The notes under the pieces were generated by a model that saw only the letters and a list, made by a program, of their open reading frames with translations, did not search any database and had not been told where the DNA came from. From assembly GCA_021850505.1 (NCBI GenBank), contig JAJZLW010000002.1, positions 1 through 13,662 on the forward strand: a stretch of 13,662 nt of DNA, read 5' to 3'. This DNA is from Thermoplasmata archaeon (GTDB lineage: Archaea > Thermoplasmatota > Thermoplasmata > Thermoplasmatales > Thermoplasmataceae). A program made the position numbers and the translations under genes. Below, in pieces: positions 1-6,158 of the stretch. The stretch's first letter is position 1. Each line of letters starts with the position of its first letter.

Positions 1-2
1 GT

Positions 3-104
3 ACACTTTCGAGATCACTGCAGGAGAAAGGGAAGGACTTTGGAATGGCAACGCTGTGCGTCGGCGGTGGTCAGGGGTATTCCGTATTATTAGAGAGGGT
101 GTGA
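3..104 (+). CDS. Thiolase (acetyl-CoA C-acyltransferase family), C-terminal end only
   Basis: This is the last 33 codons and the TGA stop of a gene that begins left of the window. The translated tail contains GMATLCVGGGQG. This is the C-terminal thiolase active-site signature, in which the Cys of CVGGG is the general acid/base that works with a nucleophilic Cys near the N terminus (outside the window). The protein ends within ten residues of the motif, as is usual for thiolases. The family catalyses thiolytic cleavage of 3-ketoacyl-CoA (the last beta-oxidation step) or the reverse condensation of two acyl-CoAs. The stop lies 5 nt before the ATG of the acyl-CoA dehydrogenase gene on the same strand, so the genes are very probably co-transcribed. 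This context favours the degradative direction. Chain-length specificity cannot be judged from this fragment. The same bases can be read in the next gene's frame from a GTG at 56, but the thiolase reading is clearly the real one. Confidence 0.85.
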   Translation, partial: TLSRSLQEKGKDFGMATLCVGGGQGYSVLLERV

Positions 105-109
105 TTGAA

Positions 110-1222
110 ATGGATTTCGATTTGCCTCAGGACATTGAAGACCATAAAAAAAAGGTGCAGGATTTTGCCCGAAGTGAATTTACCCAGGAACTGGCTAGAA
201 AGTACGATCAGGAAGAGAAGTTTCCATTTGATTTGAAGAAGAAGGCCTTTGATCAGGGAATTGTAGATTTTTCAAGCCCATGGAAGAGTCTTGTTGCAAT
301 CGAGGAACTATGCAGGGTAGATCCCGGTCTGGGTATCTCTGTTACTGTTCCATATTTTGGTGCAGAGACAATTATGCTTTTCGGCAGTGACACACTGAAG
401 GAGAAATACCTTGCAAAGGTGAATGCAGGTAAGGCAATCATGGGTCTCGCTGTAACTGAACCTGGTGGCGGAAGCGATGTTGCTGGAATCAAGACCGAGG
501 CGAAGAAAATTGGTTCCAAATACGTAATAAACGGTTCCAAGATGTTCATTACAAACGGATCAATAGCTGACTTCTTTGTCATGCTGGTTCGCACGTCGAA
601 ACCCGATGACAAGAGGCATCACGGCCTTAGCGTGCTCGTGGTTGACTCAAACTCAAAAGGGTTTACCTCAAACAAGCTCACAGGAAAGCTTGGTGTCAGG
701 GCAACTGACACTGCTGAGCTGATACTGAATGATGTCGAAGTCCCTGAGGAAAACCTTGTAGGCGAGGAAGGAAAAGGCTTCTACTACATAATGACGTTTT
801 TCAACATAAGCAGGATTTTTGTTGCTGCACAGGGATTGGGTGTCGCTCAGGGCAGTCTGGATCGCACAATGGAAATACTTAAGACAATGCCTGATAGTTA
901 CAGAAATTTGGAGAACGTCAGCTTCACGATAGCCGAAATGGCCACAAGGATAGAAGCAGCAAAGCTGCTTACATACAAGGCTGCATCGTACCTTTTCCAG
1001 TTCAAGCCTAAACCCGAAATAACGAGCATGGCCAAGGCATATGCATCAGAAACTGCAGTCTACTGCGCTGAGAAAGCACTTGAGATTACAGGTCTTAAAG
1101 GAATAACGGGTGACCTTGAAAGATACTTCAGGGACGCAAAGATCCTTGAAATATGGGAAGGGACAAGTGAAATTGAAAAACTTGTTATTTCGAGGTTTCT
1201 CAATAAGGAGGTGGCTCAGTAA
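110..1222 (+). CDS. Acyl-CoA dehydrogenase, FAD-binding/catalytic subunit of a probable heteromeric enzyme
   Basis: A 370-residue acyl-CoA dehydrogenase that would oxidise acyl-CoA to trans-2-enoyl-CoA, passing electrons from FAD to an electron-transfer flavoprotein in the cytosol. The flavin-loop motif EPGGGSD is at residues 117-123, followed by NGSKMFITNG (141-150). The catalytic base is probably Glu350 in IWEGTSEI (348-355). Three usual features are missing. The N-terminal domain lacks the PEEYGG loop, going straight from DQGIVDF to the EELCRVDPG helix. The RxxFG arm motif is replaced by a shorter segment around TMPDSYRNLENV (259-270). The QxxGGxGY motif is replaced by EITGLKGI (325-332). 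In homotetrameric family members the last two contact the FAD of the neighbouring subunit, and both are present in the next gene. I chose the ATG at 110 over a GTG at 56 because the upstream codons encode the thiolase tail, and a GAGGGTG-like ribosome binding site precedes 110. Confidence 0.93.
   Translation: MDFDLPQDIEDHKKKVQDFARSEFTQELARKYDQEEKFPFDLKKKAFDQGIVDFSSPWKSLVAIEELCRVDPGLGISVTVPYFGAETIMLFGSDTLKEKYLAKVNAGKAIMGLAVTEPGGGSDVAGIKTEAKKIGSKYVINGSKMFITNGSIADFFVMLVRTSKPDDKRHHGLSVLVVDSNSKGFTSNKLTGKLGVRATDTAELILNDVEVPEENLVGEEGKGFYYIMTFFNISRIFVAAQGLGVAQGSLDRTMEILKTMPDSYRNLENVSFTIAEMATRIEAAKLLTYKAASYLFQFKPKPEITSMAKAYASETAVYCAEKALEITGLKGITGDLERYFRDAKILEIWEGTSEIEKLVISRFLNKEVAQ
1205..1213 (+). promoter_or_regulatory. 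Strong Shine-Dalgarno site (AAGGAGGTG) for the second ACAD gene
   Basis: AAGGAGGTG lies 8 nt before the ATG at 1222, inside the last codons of the preceding gene. It is a near-perfect complement to the archaeal 16S rRNA 3' end. It is also one of the few clear ribosome binding sites in the window; most other genes look leaderless. It fixes the start of the downstream gene and supports coupled translation of the pair. Confidence 0.8.
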
Positions 1223-2283
1223 TGCCGGAAGATCAGACGGAAATGCTTGTTTCAGCGGTGGATGAATTCTGCAGGAAATTTATTGAAGGTCAGGCTCTAA
1301 GGATAGAAAGAACTGGTCTGGATAAGGATTTGATTGAAAAACTGGGTTCTCAGGGGTTTATCGCTCTGAAGTTTCCAGAAGAGTACGGCGGTTCACTTTT
1401 GCCTGACGATGCATATTTACAGGTTCTCAGAACATTTGCATCTTATTCACCGTCTGTTTCTCTATTCATAGCGGTGCAGAACTCAATTATTTTCCCGCTG
1501 CTGGTTAAAGCAGGAGAAACTGCGGAAATACTCAAGGAAATTGCCGCAGGCAAGAAATCAGCAGGTTTTTCGCTTTCCTCGTCCACAATGAGCAAGGAAT
1601 CACTTGGAACTCTGAGTTTCTCAGGAAAATCTTCTGCAGGAATCAAGAATTACATTCTTGGCCCAGGGCTTGATCTTCTCCTGGTTTCCGCAGACTCCCT
1701 GCCAGATGCACTTCTCCTCTTTACATCGGGATTTGCAATAAAGGAGAAATATCCAGTTCTCGGTTTCAGGGGGCTTGGAATCTCATCAGTAGAATTCTCT
1801 GATTCATCGTGCATCGTAATTTCAAAGGAAAATGGGCGTTCAATGATAGAATCTACAATAAGAAATATGGGGAATGCAGTTTCAGCAATAGCTTTGGGCA
1901 TCGCAAATGGGGCGATTGGTAAAGCTATGGAATATTCAAAGGTTAGAAGCACGTTTGGCCACCTGTTAATGGATTATGAACCTGTTGCTTATCCTCTCTC
2001 AATGATGAAAAGTGAAATTGATGATCTTTCATCATGCATTGCTAAGTGGGATTCGCTTTCTGAAACGGAAAAATTGTCCGTCAAGATACGATCTGTTGAG
2101 ATCTCCATAAAGGCATCAAGACAATCGATCCAGTCTCACGGCGGATACGGCTACCTGCAGGACTTTGGTGTTGAAAAATTCTACAGGGATTCGGCCACAT
2201 TGCCTGCTTTATTCATGGAGGGACAGTCAGACAAGATATCACTGTCAGAACTTTCTTACAATGGGAAGGCGGGCTTCCTTTAG
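1222..2283 (+). CDS. Divergent acyl-CoA dehydrogenase homologue, probable partner subunit
   Basis: A 353-residue ACAD-fold protein whose ATG overlaps the preceding stop codon by one base (TAATG), implying translational coupling. The N-terminal domain keeps FPEEYGG (51-57). The middle domain is degenerate: where EPGGGSD should be, it reads GFSLSSSTMSKESL (115-128), and the NGxKxFITN strand is reduced to AGIKNYILGP (139-148), so its own flavin site looks lost. The C-terminal domain keeps VRSTFG (241-246) and QSHGGYGY (304-311), followed by VEKFYRDS. These are the motifs that contact FAD in the neighbouring subunit. A Glu remains at the catalytic-base position (Glu333, MEGQSDKI). The likely role is to complete the FAD site of the upstream subunit in an alpha2beta2 enzyme. 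Alternatives are a separate ACAD with unusual FAD binding, or a decaying paralogue, but the intact frame, strong ribosome binding site and kept motifs argue against decay. The substrate is unknown. Confidence 0.88.
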   Translation: MPEDQTEMLVSAVDEFCRKFIEGQALRIERTGLDKDLIEKLGSQGFIALKFPEEYGGSLLPDDAYLQVLRTFASYSPSVSLFIAVQNSIIFPLLVKAGETAEILKEIAAGKKSAGFSLSSSTMSKESLGTLSFSGKSSAGIKNYILGPGLDLLLVSADSLPDALLLFTSGFAIKEKYPVLGFRGLGISSVEFSDSSCIVISKENGRSMIESTIRNMGNAVSAIALGIANGAIGKAMEYSKVRSTFGHLLMDYEPVAYPLSMMKSEIDDLSSCIAKWDSLSETEKLSVKIRSVEISIKASRQSIQSHGGYGYLQDFGVEKFYRDSATLPALFMEGQSDKISLSELSYNGKAGFL

Positions 2284-2292
2284 GATCTTCAA

Positions 2293-2697
2293 TCAGTATC
2301 CAGGCCTGATCAGACCACCGATAAGACCGCCGACAGCAGGTATTAGGACAAGGTAGAACATCGTCTTCTCAACTATGGTAAGCGTTGAATCAAGAACTAG
2401 GACATACAGTTGCGTATCAGCCTTTTCTATGACAGCGAACTGTGTGAAGTATGGCATTGTGTTATAAAGAAAGGTATCACCATTCAGAACTGCAAGTGTT
2501 ATAACAACTGCAACAAGAACAAATCCAGCTATAATAGTCGATAGAACCCCCCTCGCAACGCCCCTGCTTACAATACCAGCAATAAGTCCAGCAAAGATGA
2601 TTGCGTAAACTGAAATCAGGGCGAAAAACGGTATCAAAATGAGGGCAACAACAACTCCTCCGATGAAGCTTCCAAATCTTTTGGGGGTTTTAATCAT
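2293..2697 (-). CDS. Small multi-pass membrane protein, function unknown
   Basis: A 134-residue hydrophobic protein. Membrane segments are visible at about residues 9-28, 30-46 (glycine/alanine-rich, IIFAGLIAGIVSRG), 53-70 and 111-131 (ending GGLIGGLIRPGY). A more polar loop at about 71-105 contains NGDTFLYN and EKADTQ. The Gly-rich helix pattern and length recall the small archaeal DUF5518-type membrane proteins, but I cannot confirm membership by eye, and no catalytic motif is seen. The gene is convergent with the ACAD operon, with only 9 nt between the stop codons. It lies downstream of the surface-protein gene on the same strand, across a 103-nt gap that holds its own TATA-like box, so it is probably transcribed separately. 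The start is the ATG at 2697, about 26 nt from that TATA centre and with no ribosome binding site, which fits a leaderless mRNA. Confidence 0.7.
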   Translation of the reverse strand: MIKTPKRFGSFIGGVVVALILIPFFALISVYAIIFAGLIAGIVSRGVARGVLSTIIAGFVLVAVVITLAVLNGDTFLYNTMPYFTQFAVIEKADTQLYVLVLDSTLTIVEKTMFYLVLIPAVGGLIGGLIRPGY

Positions 2698-2718
2698 TTA
2701 AAAGTTGTATCGGACATG

Positions 2719-2727
2719 TTTATATAA
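2719..2727 (-). promoter_or_regulatory. TATA box for the small membrane protein gene
   Basis: On the minus strand this reads TTATATAAA, centred about 26 nt upstream of the ATG at 2697. That is the usual archaeal TATA-to-transcription-start distance, so transcription would begin at or next to the start codon. A second A/T-rich element (CTATAAAAA on the minus strand, about 2731-2739) lies a little further upstream and could be an alternative box giving a short leader. Confidence 0.55.
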
Positions 2728-2800
2728 CCGTTTTTATAGGTGAATTGAGGTCCCATTATCTTTATTCTATTCAGATAGTGATGGATGAAGAGGCCCTGAA

Positions 2801-4960
2801 CTATTGACTGCGATTTTTAGTATATTTTTTCCTCATCATCAGGATGGTTATAACTGCAGCAAGAGCAATTATTGCAATAATTGTAATTAATAAGAACAGA
2901 ACAGTAGAAAAGAAGCTGGGGTATAGTTCATTCATAACGAGAGTAACAGATGAACTGGAGTTCACATTTATATTCCTCGATATTGTCTGCGATATGGGTG
3001 TCAGTTCATATTCTCCGTTATAGTATGCGGATATATTGTAAATGCCTGCGGCCAGAGTTAAAGTAGCTGTGCCGTTAGAATTTGTTTCAGCAAAGAACTG
3101 AAACCCGTTTGAATTAGACGTAGTCTTAATGACCGCGTTGGTTAGTGGATTGCCATTATTGCTAACAACCTTAACTTCGATTGTGAATATGTTGGCTATT
3201 ATTCTGATGGAACTGTTATTATTCACGAGACTTACAGAGGCGTTATTGTAAACAAGGATCCCTTTCCAGTATGCCTGAACAGAATATGTGCCATAAGGTA
3301 TCAGGATGGATGTGGATCCCTCGTTGTTCGTGGTGTTGAAACCCAAAATTAACCCTGATGTATAGTTCTCTACTGTGACTTCAGAGTCAGGTACTATGTT
3401 TCCGGATGCAGTAGTAACTATGAAAACCTGGGAATATGCGTTCACTACAATGCTAGTTTTTGTGTTGTTGTTGACATTGATGATATTCGAATATACAAGA
3501 CTGCTATGCCAGTAGACTGCAAAATAATATTTTCCATACGGGAACTGATTTAAATAGAGGGTACCGTTAGAACTGGTTGAAATCAATGGAAGATTTATAT
3601 TTAATGGATTCTTAATTTCAACTATTGTGTTTGAAAGCGTTTGGCCTTCTATTGATGTAAAGACAAATGATGGAGAGTAAACTTCTGTTATAATTGTAAA
3701 ATTGCGTGAGGTATTATTTACCGTCTGTCTGTGGTTGTAAACGTTTATCCCTTCCCATGTTACTATCAAGGTGTAATTACCAGGTGATAGAGCTGCGCTA
3801 GCAAGACCCTGTGAATTTGTAATATTGGTTGATATTACAACGTTATTATAATCAACTGAGATTCCGGCACCCATGAGCGGTCTCTGTTCAGAGTCAAGAA
3901 CAGTGAAATTAGCTTTAATTGGTGGTTCTCCAATATATATCCGTAAAGAGAGAACAGCATCTCTTCCATAGAGCGCCCCGTTTATATTGTAATAGTTGTG
4001 GGCTGTATTATCTGTAGCATTGATTGTAATTATGTAATTTCCTGGAGCAAAACCACTATAATTGAAGGAGAATGCATACGTTCTTGAAAATGAAAATGCA
4101 GAGTACGTTGTAACTGGCTGCATTTGTCCGGAAAAGATGACATTTGATGAATACGTTATATTATAGTTGACTGGCCAGTTCGCAAAATCATATTCACCGA
4201 GTGGATCAGTAGCATTAACTGACACAGTAACGGATTTATTCTGGGTTTCAGTACTCAAAGAGCCATTATATTCCCCCGTTGAAGATATTACCCTCTCGTC
4301 TTGCAGGTTTAAGTATGTAGATACCGGTATTATTGCTCTAGAATAGTAGAATGTTCCCTTAACATTTCCCCAAAATGCACTGTAAATTTCGCTGGTACTG
4401 CCTATCAATTCTATATAAATCCTCAGGCTGTAATTTGATGGTATGGTTTCATCAACGGTAGGTCCGGTGATAAGCACGGGCGTTGGGGTTGATCCGGGTG
4501 AAGTGATTGAGGTCGTGATTGACGGGCCGCTCCCCAGATCTGTTGTTGACCCATTTGGCGCGACCTCTACAAAGCTGGCATTAATCTTACCTGCAGTTGG
4601 AGAAGATCCATTCTGCGCGAAATAAAACCATACGTATGAGGTACCATTCAACTTAAGGTTCCCTGAAAGCTGTGGGTACAAAATAAATGAGAGCGACAGG
4701 TAATGAGTTGAACTAACATTTTCCCCGGTAAGGTAATACTCGCTTGCTGTATCATTTATGGTATTAGAAATATGGAGGCTCTGTTCACTGCCCACAGTGA
4801 CAGGTTTGCTCAAATTATGGAAATAAACTGTAATGTTCGTAACACCACCAGGTGAGCCGGAATAGGGCTCAGCATTTATCTCGGAAGGCATAACGATAAA
4901 CAAAGAGGATGCAAGCACTAGAATTACCAGCGTAATTGCCAGATTCTTACCCTTTACCAT
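2801..4960 (-). CDS. Large surface glycoprotein-like protein with four tandem Ig/CarboxypepD_reg-like repeats and a C-terminal membrane anchor
   Basis: From the ATG at 4960 the protein has 719 residues. It starts with a signal peptide: MVKGK, a hydrophobic core, then a likely cleavage near residue 30 (INA|EP). Residues about 40-215 form a Thr/Ser/Asn-rich beta domain I do not recognise, and about 220-345 look like another beta-sandwich. Four tandem repeats of about 81-88 residues follow at about 348-428, 429-509, 510-591 and 592-679. Most share a G-x-Y-x(5)-W/Y-x-G/S-x-x-V-Y-N/S core, with turns of the NSQG/NNEG/NSNG type. A membrane helix at about 684-709 and a basic tail (RKKYTKNR) finish the protein. 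More than 30 N-x-S/T sequons are present, so it is probably heavily N-glycosylated on the outer face. I see no protease or other catalytic motif; a structural or adhesive role is inferred. The start is uncertain: the frame stays open to a GTG at 5074, and ATG 4975 and ATG 5002 are also possible. I chose 4960 for its standard signal peptide. Confidence 0.8.
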   Translation of the reverse strand: MVKGKNLAITLVILVLASSLFIVMPSEINAEPYSGSPGGVTNITVYFHNLSKPVTVGSEQSLHISNTINDTASEYYLTGENVSSTHYLSLSFILYPQLSGNLKLNGTSYVWFYFAQNGSSPTAGKINASFVEVAPNGSTTDLGSGPSITTSITSPGSTPTPVLITGPTVDETIPSNYSLRIYIELIGSTSEIYSAFWGNVKGTFYYSRAIIPVSTYLNLQDERVISSTGEYNGSLSTETQNKSVTVSVNATDPLGEYDFANWPVNYNITYSSNVIFSGQMQPVTTYSAFSFSRTYAFSFNYSGFAPGNYIITINATDNTAHNYYNINGALYGRDAVLSLRIYIGEPPIKANFTVLDSEQRPLMGAGISVDYNNVVISTNITNSQGLASAALSPGNYTLIVTWEGINVYNHRQTVNNTSRNFTIITEVYSPSFVFTSIEGQTLSNTIVEIKNPLNINLPLISTSSNGTLYLNQFPYGKYYFAVYWHSSLVYSNIINVNNNTKTSIVVNAYSQVFIVTTASGNIVPDSEVTVENYTSGLILGFNTTNNEGSTSILIPYGTYSVQAYWKGILVYNNASVSLVNNNSSIRIIANIFTIEVKVVSNNGNPLTNAVIKTTSNSNGFQFFAETNSNGTATLTLAAGIYNISAYYNGEYELTPISQTISRNINVNSSSSVTLVMNELYPSFFSTVLFLLITIIAIIALAAVITILMMRKKYTKNRSQ

Positions 4961-5092
4961 TAATCGAACAACCATTACTGAGGAATATGCTTTGTGGTGC
5001 ATCTTTGTACCAATATTTCTGGCAAGAATGCTGATAACCCTGAGATCTAAATTTGTTGTAACCTCTGAAATCACTGTTCCAACGATGGATCT

Positions 5093-5106
5093 AATATATA
5101 GTATAT
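5093..5106. promoter_or_regulatory. Near-symmetric TATA region between divergent surface-protein and coaA genes
   Basis: The stretch is entirely A/T apart from a single G and includes TATATA at 5095-5100 plus TATATT at 5102-5107. Its centre lies 22-25 nt before the coaA ATG at 5122, so it is the expected TATA box for a leaderless coaA mRNA. Read on the minus strand it also resembles a TATA box, about 25 nt upstream of the GTG at 5074 that opens the longest reading frame of the surface-protein gene. It may therefore fire in both directions. Confidence 0.55.
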
Positions 5107-5121
5107 TGATATGATCGATCC

Positions 5122-6084
5122 ATGGTTTCGGTTGTTACCTCCAAGGGGGGCAAGGAGACACCTTATCTCACATTTGACAGGAGTAGCTGGAAAGAGCTCA
5201 GGAATTCTACTCCCTTGACCCTTAATACAGAAGATCTTGAAGAAATTAAGGGAATAAATGAAAATATATCACTGGATGAGGTTTCTGACATTTACCTTCC
5301 AATTTCCAGGCTCCTTCACCTCTATTACAAGGCCTCCAGGGCACTTTATCGTGCCAGAAGACAATTTCTAGGCATTGAACATGAAAAGATAACATTCATA
5401 ATAGGAATCGCAGGGAGCGTAGCTGTTGGAAAAAGCACGACAGCAAGGTTGCTGAGAACGCTCATCTCCTCCTGGCCCGGCTCACCAAAGGTAGATCTGA
5501 TTCCAACTGATGGCTTCATATACCCAAACAGCATGTTAATTGAAAGAAAAATACTCAATAGAAAGGGTTTTCCCGAGAGCTATAACATACGAAATCTGAT
5601 ATCATTTCTCTACGATCTGAAATCCGGTATCGGCAACCTGAAGGTTCCAGTTTACTCCCACCTGACATATGATATCATACCGGATAAATTCATCACTGTG
5701 AACAGGCCGGACATACTCTTACTTGAAGGTCTGAATGTTCTGCAAACACCACAATCAAGAGAAGTAAGGGAACCACAGTTTTTCGTGTCTGATTTTTTTG
5801 ATTTTTCTATATACATAGATGCGGACCCATCATATATAAAAAAATGGTTCATTGAGAGATTCAAGGTTCTTATGAGAACGGCGTTCTCCAAGAAGGAATC
5901 ATATTTTAACTCATACTCGAGGCTCTCGATCGATGAGGCGGAAAGTGTTGCTGGAAAGATCTGGGATGAAATAAATGCTGTGAATCTGGTGGAAAACATT
6001 GCGCCTACTAAGTACCATGCACATCTCATACTTGAAAAGAACATCGATCATACCATAGATCATGTGCTGATGAGAAGGATATAA
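5122..6084 (+). CDS. coaA: Pantothenate kinase, bacterial type I
   Basis: ATP-dependent phosphorylation of pantothenate to 4'-phosphopantothenate, the committed step of CoA synthesis, in the cytosol. The 320-residue length matches bacterial CoaA (about 310-320). The Walker A loop is GSVAVGKST at 98-106. Further hallmarks are TDGF (129-132), RKGFPESYN (147-155), VPVYSHLTYD (175-184), LLEGLNVLQ (200-208), the YIDAD strand (231-235) and the C-terminal NIAPTKYHAHLILEK segment (292-306). Alignment by eye to Escherichia coli CoaA is close through the P-loop and TDGF region. Most archaea use pantoate kinase and phosphopantothenate synthetase instead. A CoaA homologue with pantothenate kinase activity is known from Picrophilus torridus, so this gene fits a Thermoplasmatales host and was probably acquired from bacteria long ago. 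The start ATG sits about 25 nt after a TATA box with no ribosome binding site. An MFS transporter gene follows 74 nt downstream. Confidence 0.95.
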   Translation: MVSVVTSKGGKETPYLTFDRSSWKELRNSTPLTLNTEDLEEIKGINENISLDEVSDIYLPISRLLHLYYKASRALYRARRQFLGIEHEKITFIIGIAGSVAVGKSTTARLLRTLISSWPGSPKVDLIPTDGFIYPNSMLIERKILNRKGFPESYNIRNLISFLYDLKSGIGNLKVPVYSHLTYDIIPDKFITVNRPDILLLEGLNVLQTPQSREVREPQFFVSDFFDFSIYIDADPSYIKKWFIERFKVLMRTAFSKKESYFNSYSRLSIDEAESVAGKIWDEINAVNLVENIAPTKYHAHLILEKNIDHTIDHVLMRRI

Positions 6085-6105
6085 GCTTGAAAGAAAACAT
6101 GAATA

Positions 6106-6117
6106 ATATTTAAAAAA
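6106..6117 (+). promoter_or_regulatory. Possible TATA element upstream of the MFS gene
   Basis: The 74-nt gap after coaA is A/T-rich and contains AATATTTAAAAA, centred about 47 nt before the ATG at 6159. That would give a leader of about 20-25 nt. A weaker GAATAAAG (6125-6132) sits nearer the leaderless distance. No ribosome binding site is seen before the ATG. The MFS gene may have its own promoter or be read through from coaA; the sequence does not decide. Confidence 0.35.
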
Positions 6118-6158
6118 TAGAAAAGAATAAAGAACATAAGCATTATCCACCCGCAACA

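Noticed and set aside
56..109. N-terminal extension of the first ACAD from a GTG at 56
   Set aside because: The same bases encode the CVGGG tail of a thiolase in another frame, the extension (RRRWSGVF...) is not ACAD-like, and an ATG with a ribosome-binding-like sequence is present at 110.
253..612. Open frame of 119 codons on the minus strand
   Set aside because: It is a shadow of the first ACAD gene, covering its conserved flavin-loop region, with no promoter or motif of its own.
1222..2283. Second ACAD as a decaying pseudogene
   Set aside because: The frame is intact, a strong ribosome binding site and stop-start overlap are kept, and the C-terminal motifs RSTFG and QSHGGYGY are well preserved; loss is confined to motifs supplied by the partner.
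2165..2356. Open frame of 63 codons on the plus strand extending past the second ACAD
   Set aside because: Most of it is the second ACAD read in another frame, and the rest runs antisense into the small membrane protein gene.
3200..3920. Repetitive DNA (tandem nucleotide repeats) in the surface protein gene
   Set aside because: The repeats are visible only at protein level with low identity; I saw no exact DNA repeats that would indicate a recent duplication or recombination hotspot.
5652..6044. Open frame of 130 codons on the minus strand
   Set aside because: It lies entirely within the well-supported coaA gene, shows no recognisable motifs, and has the look of an antisense reading of the kinase.
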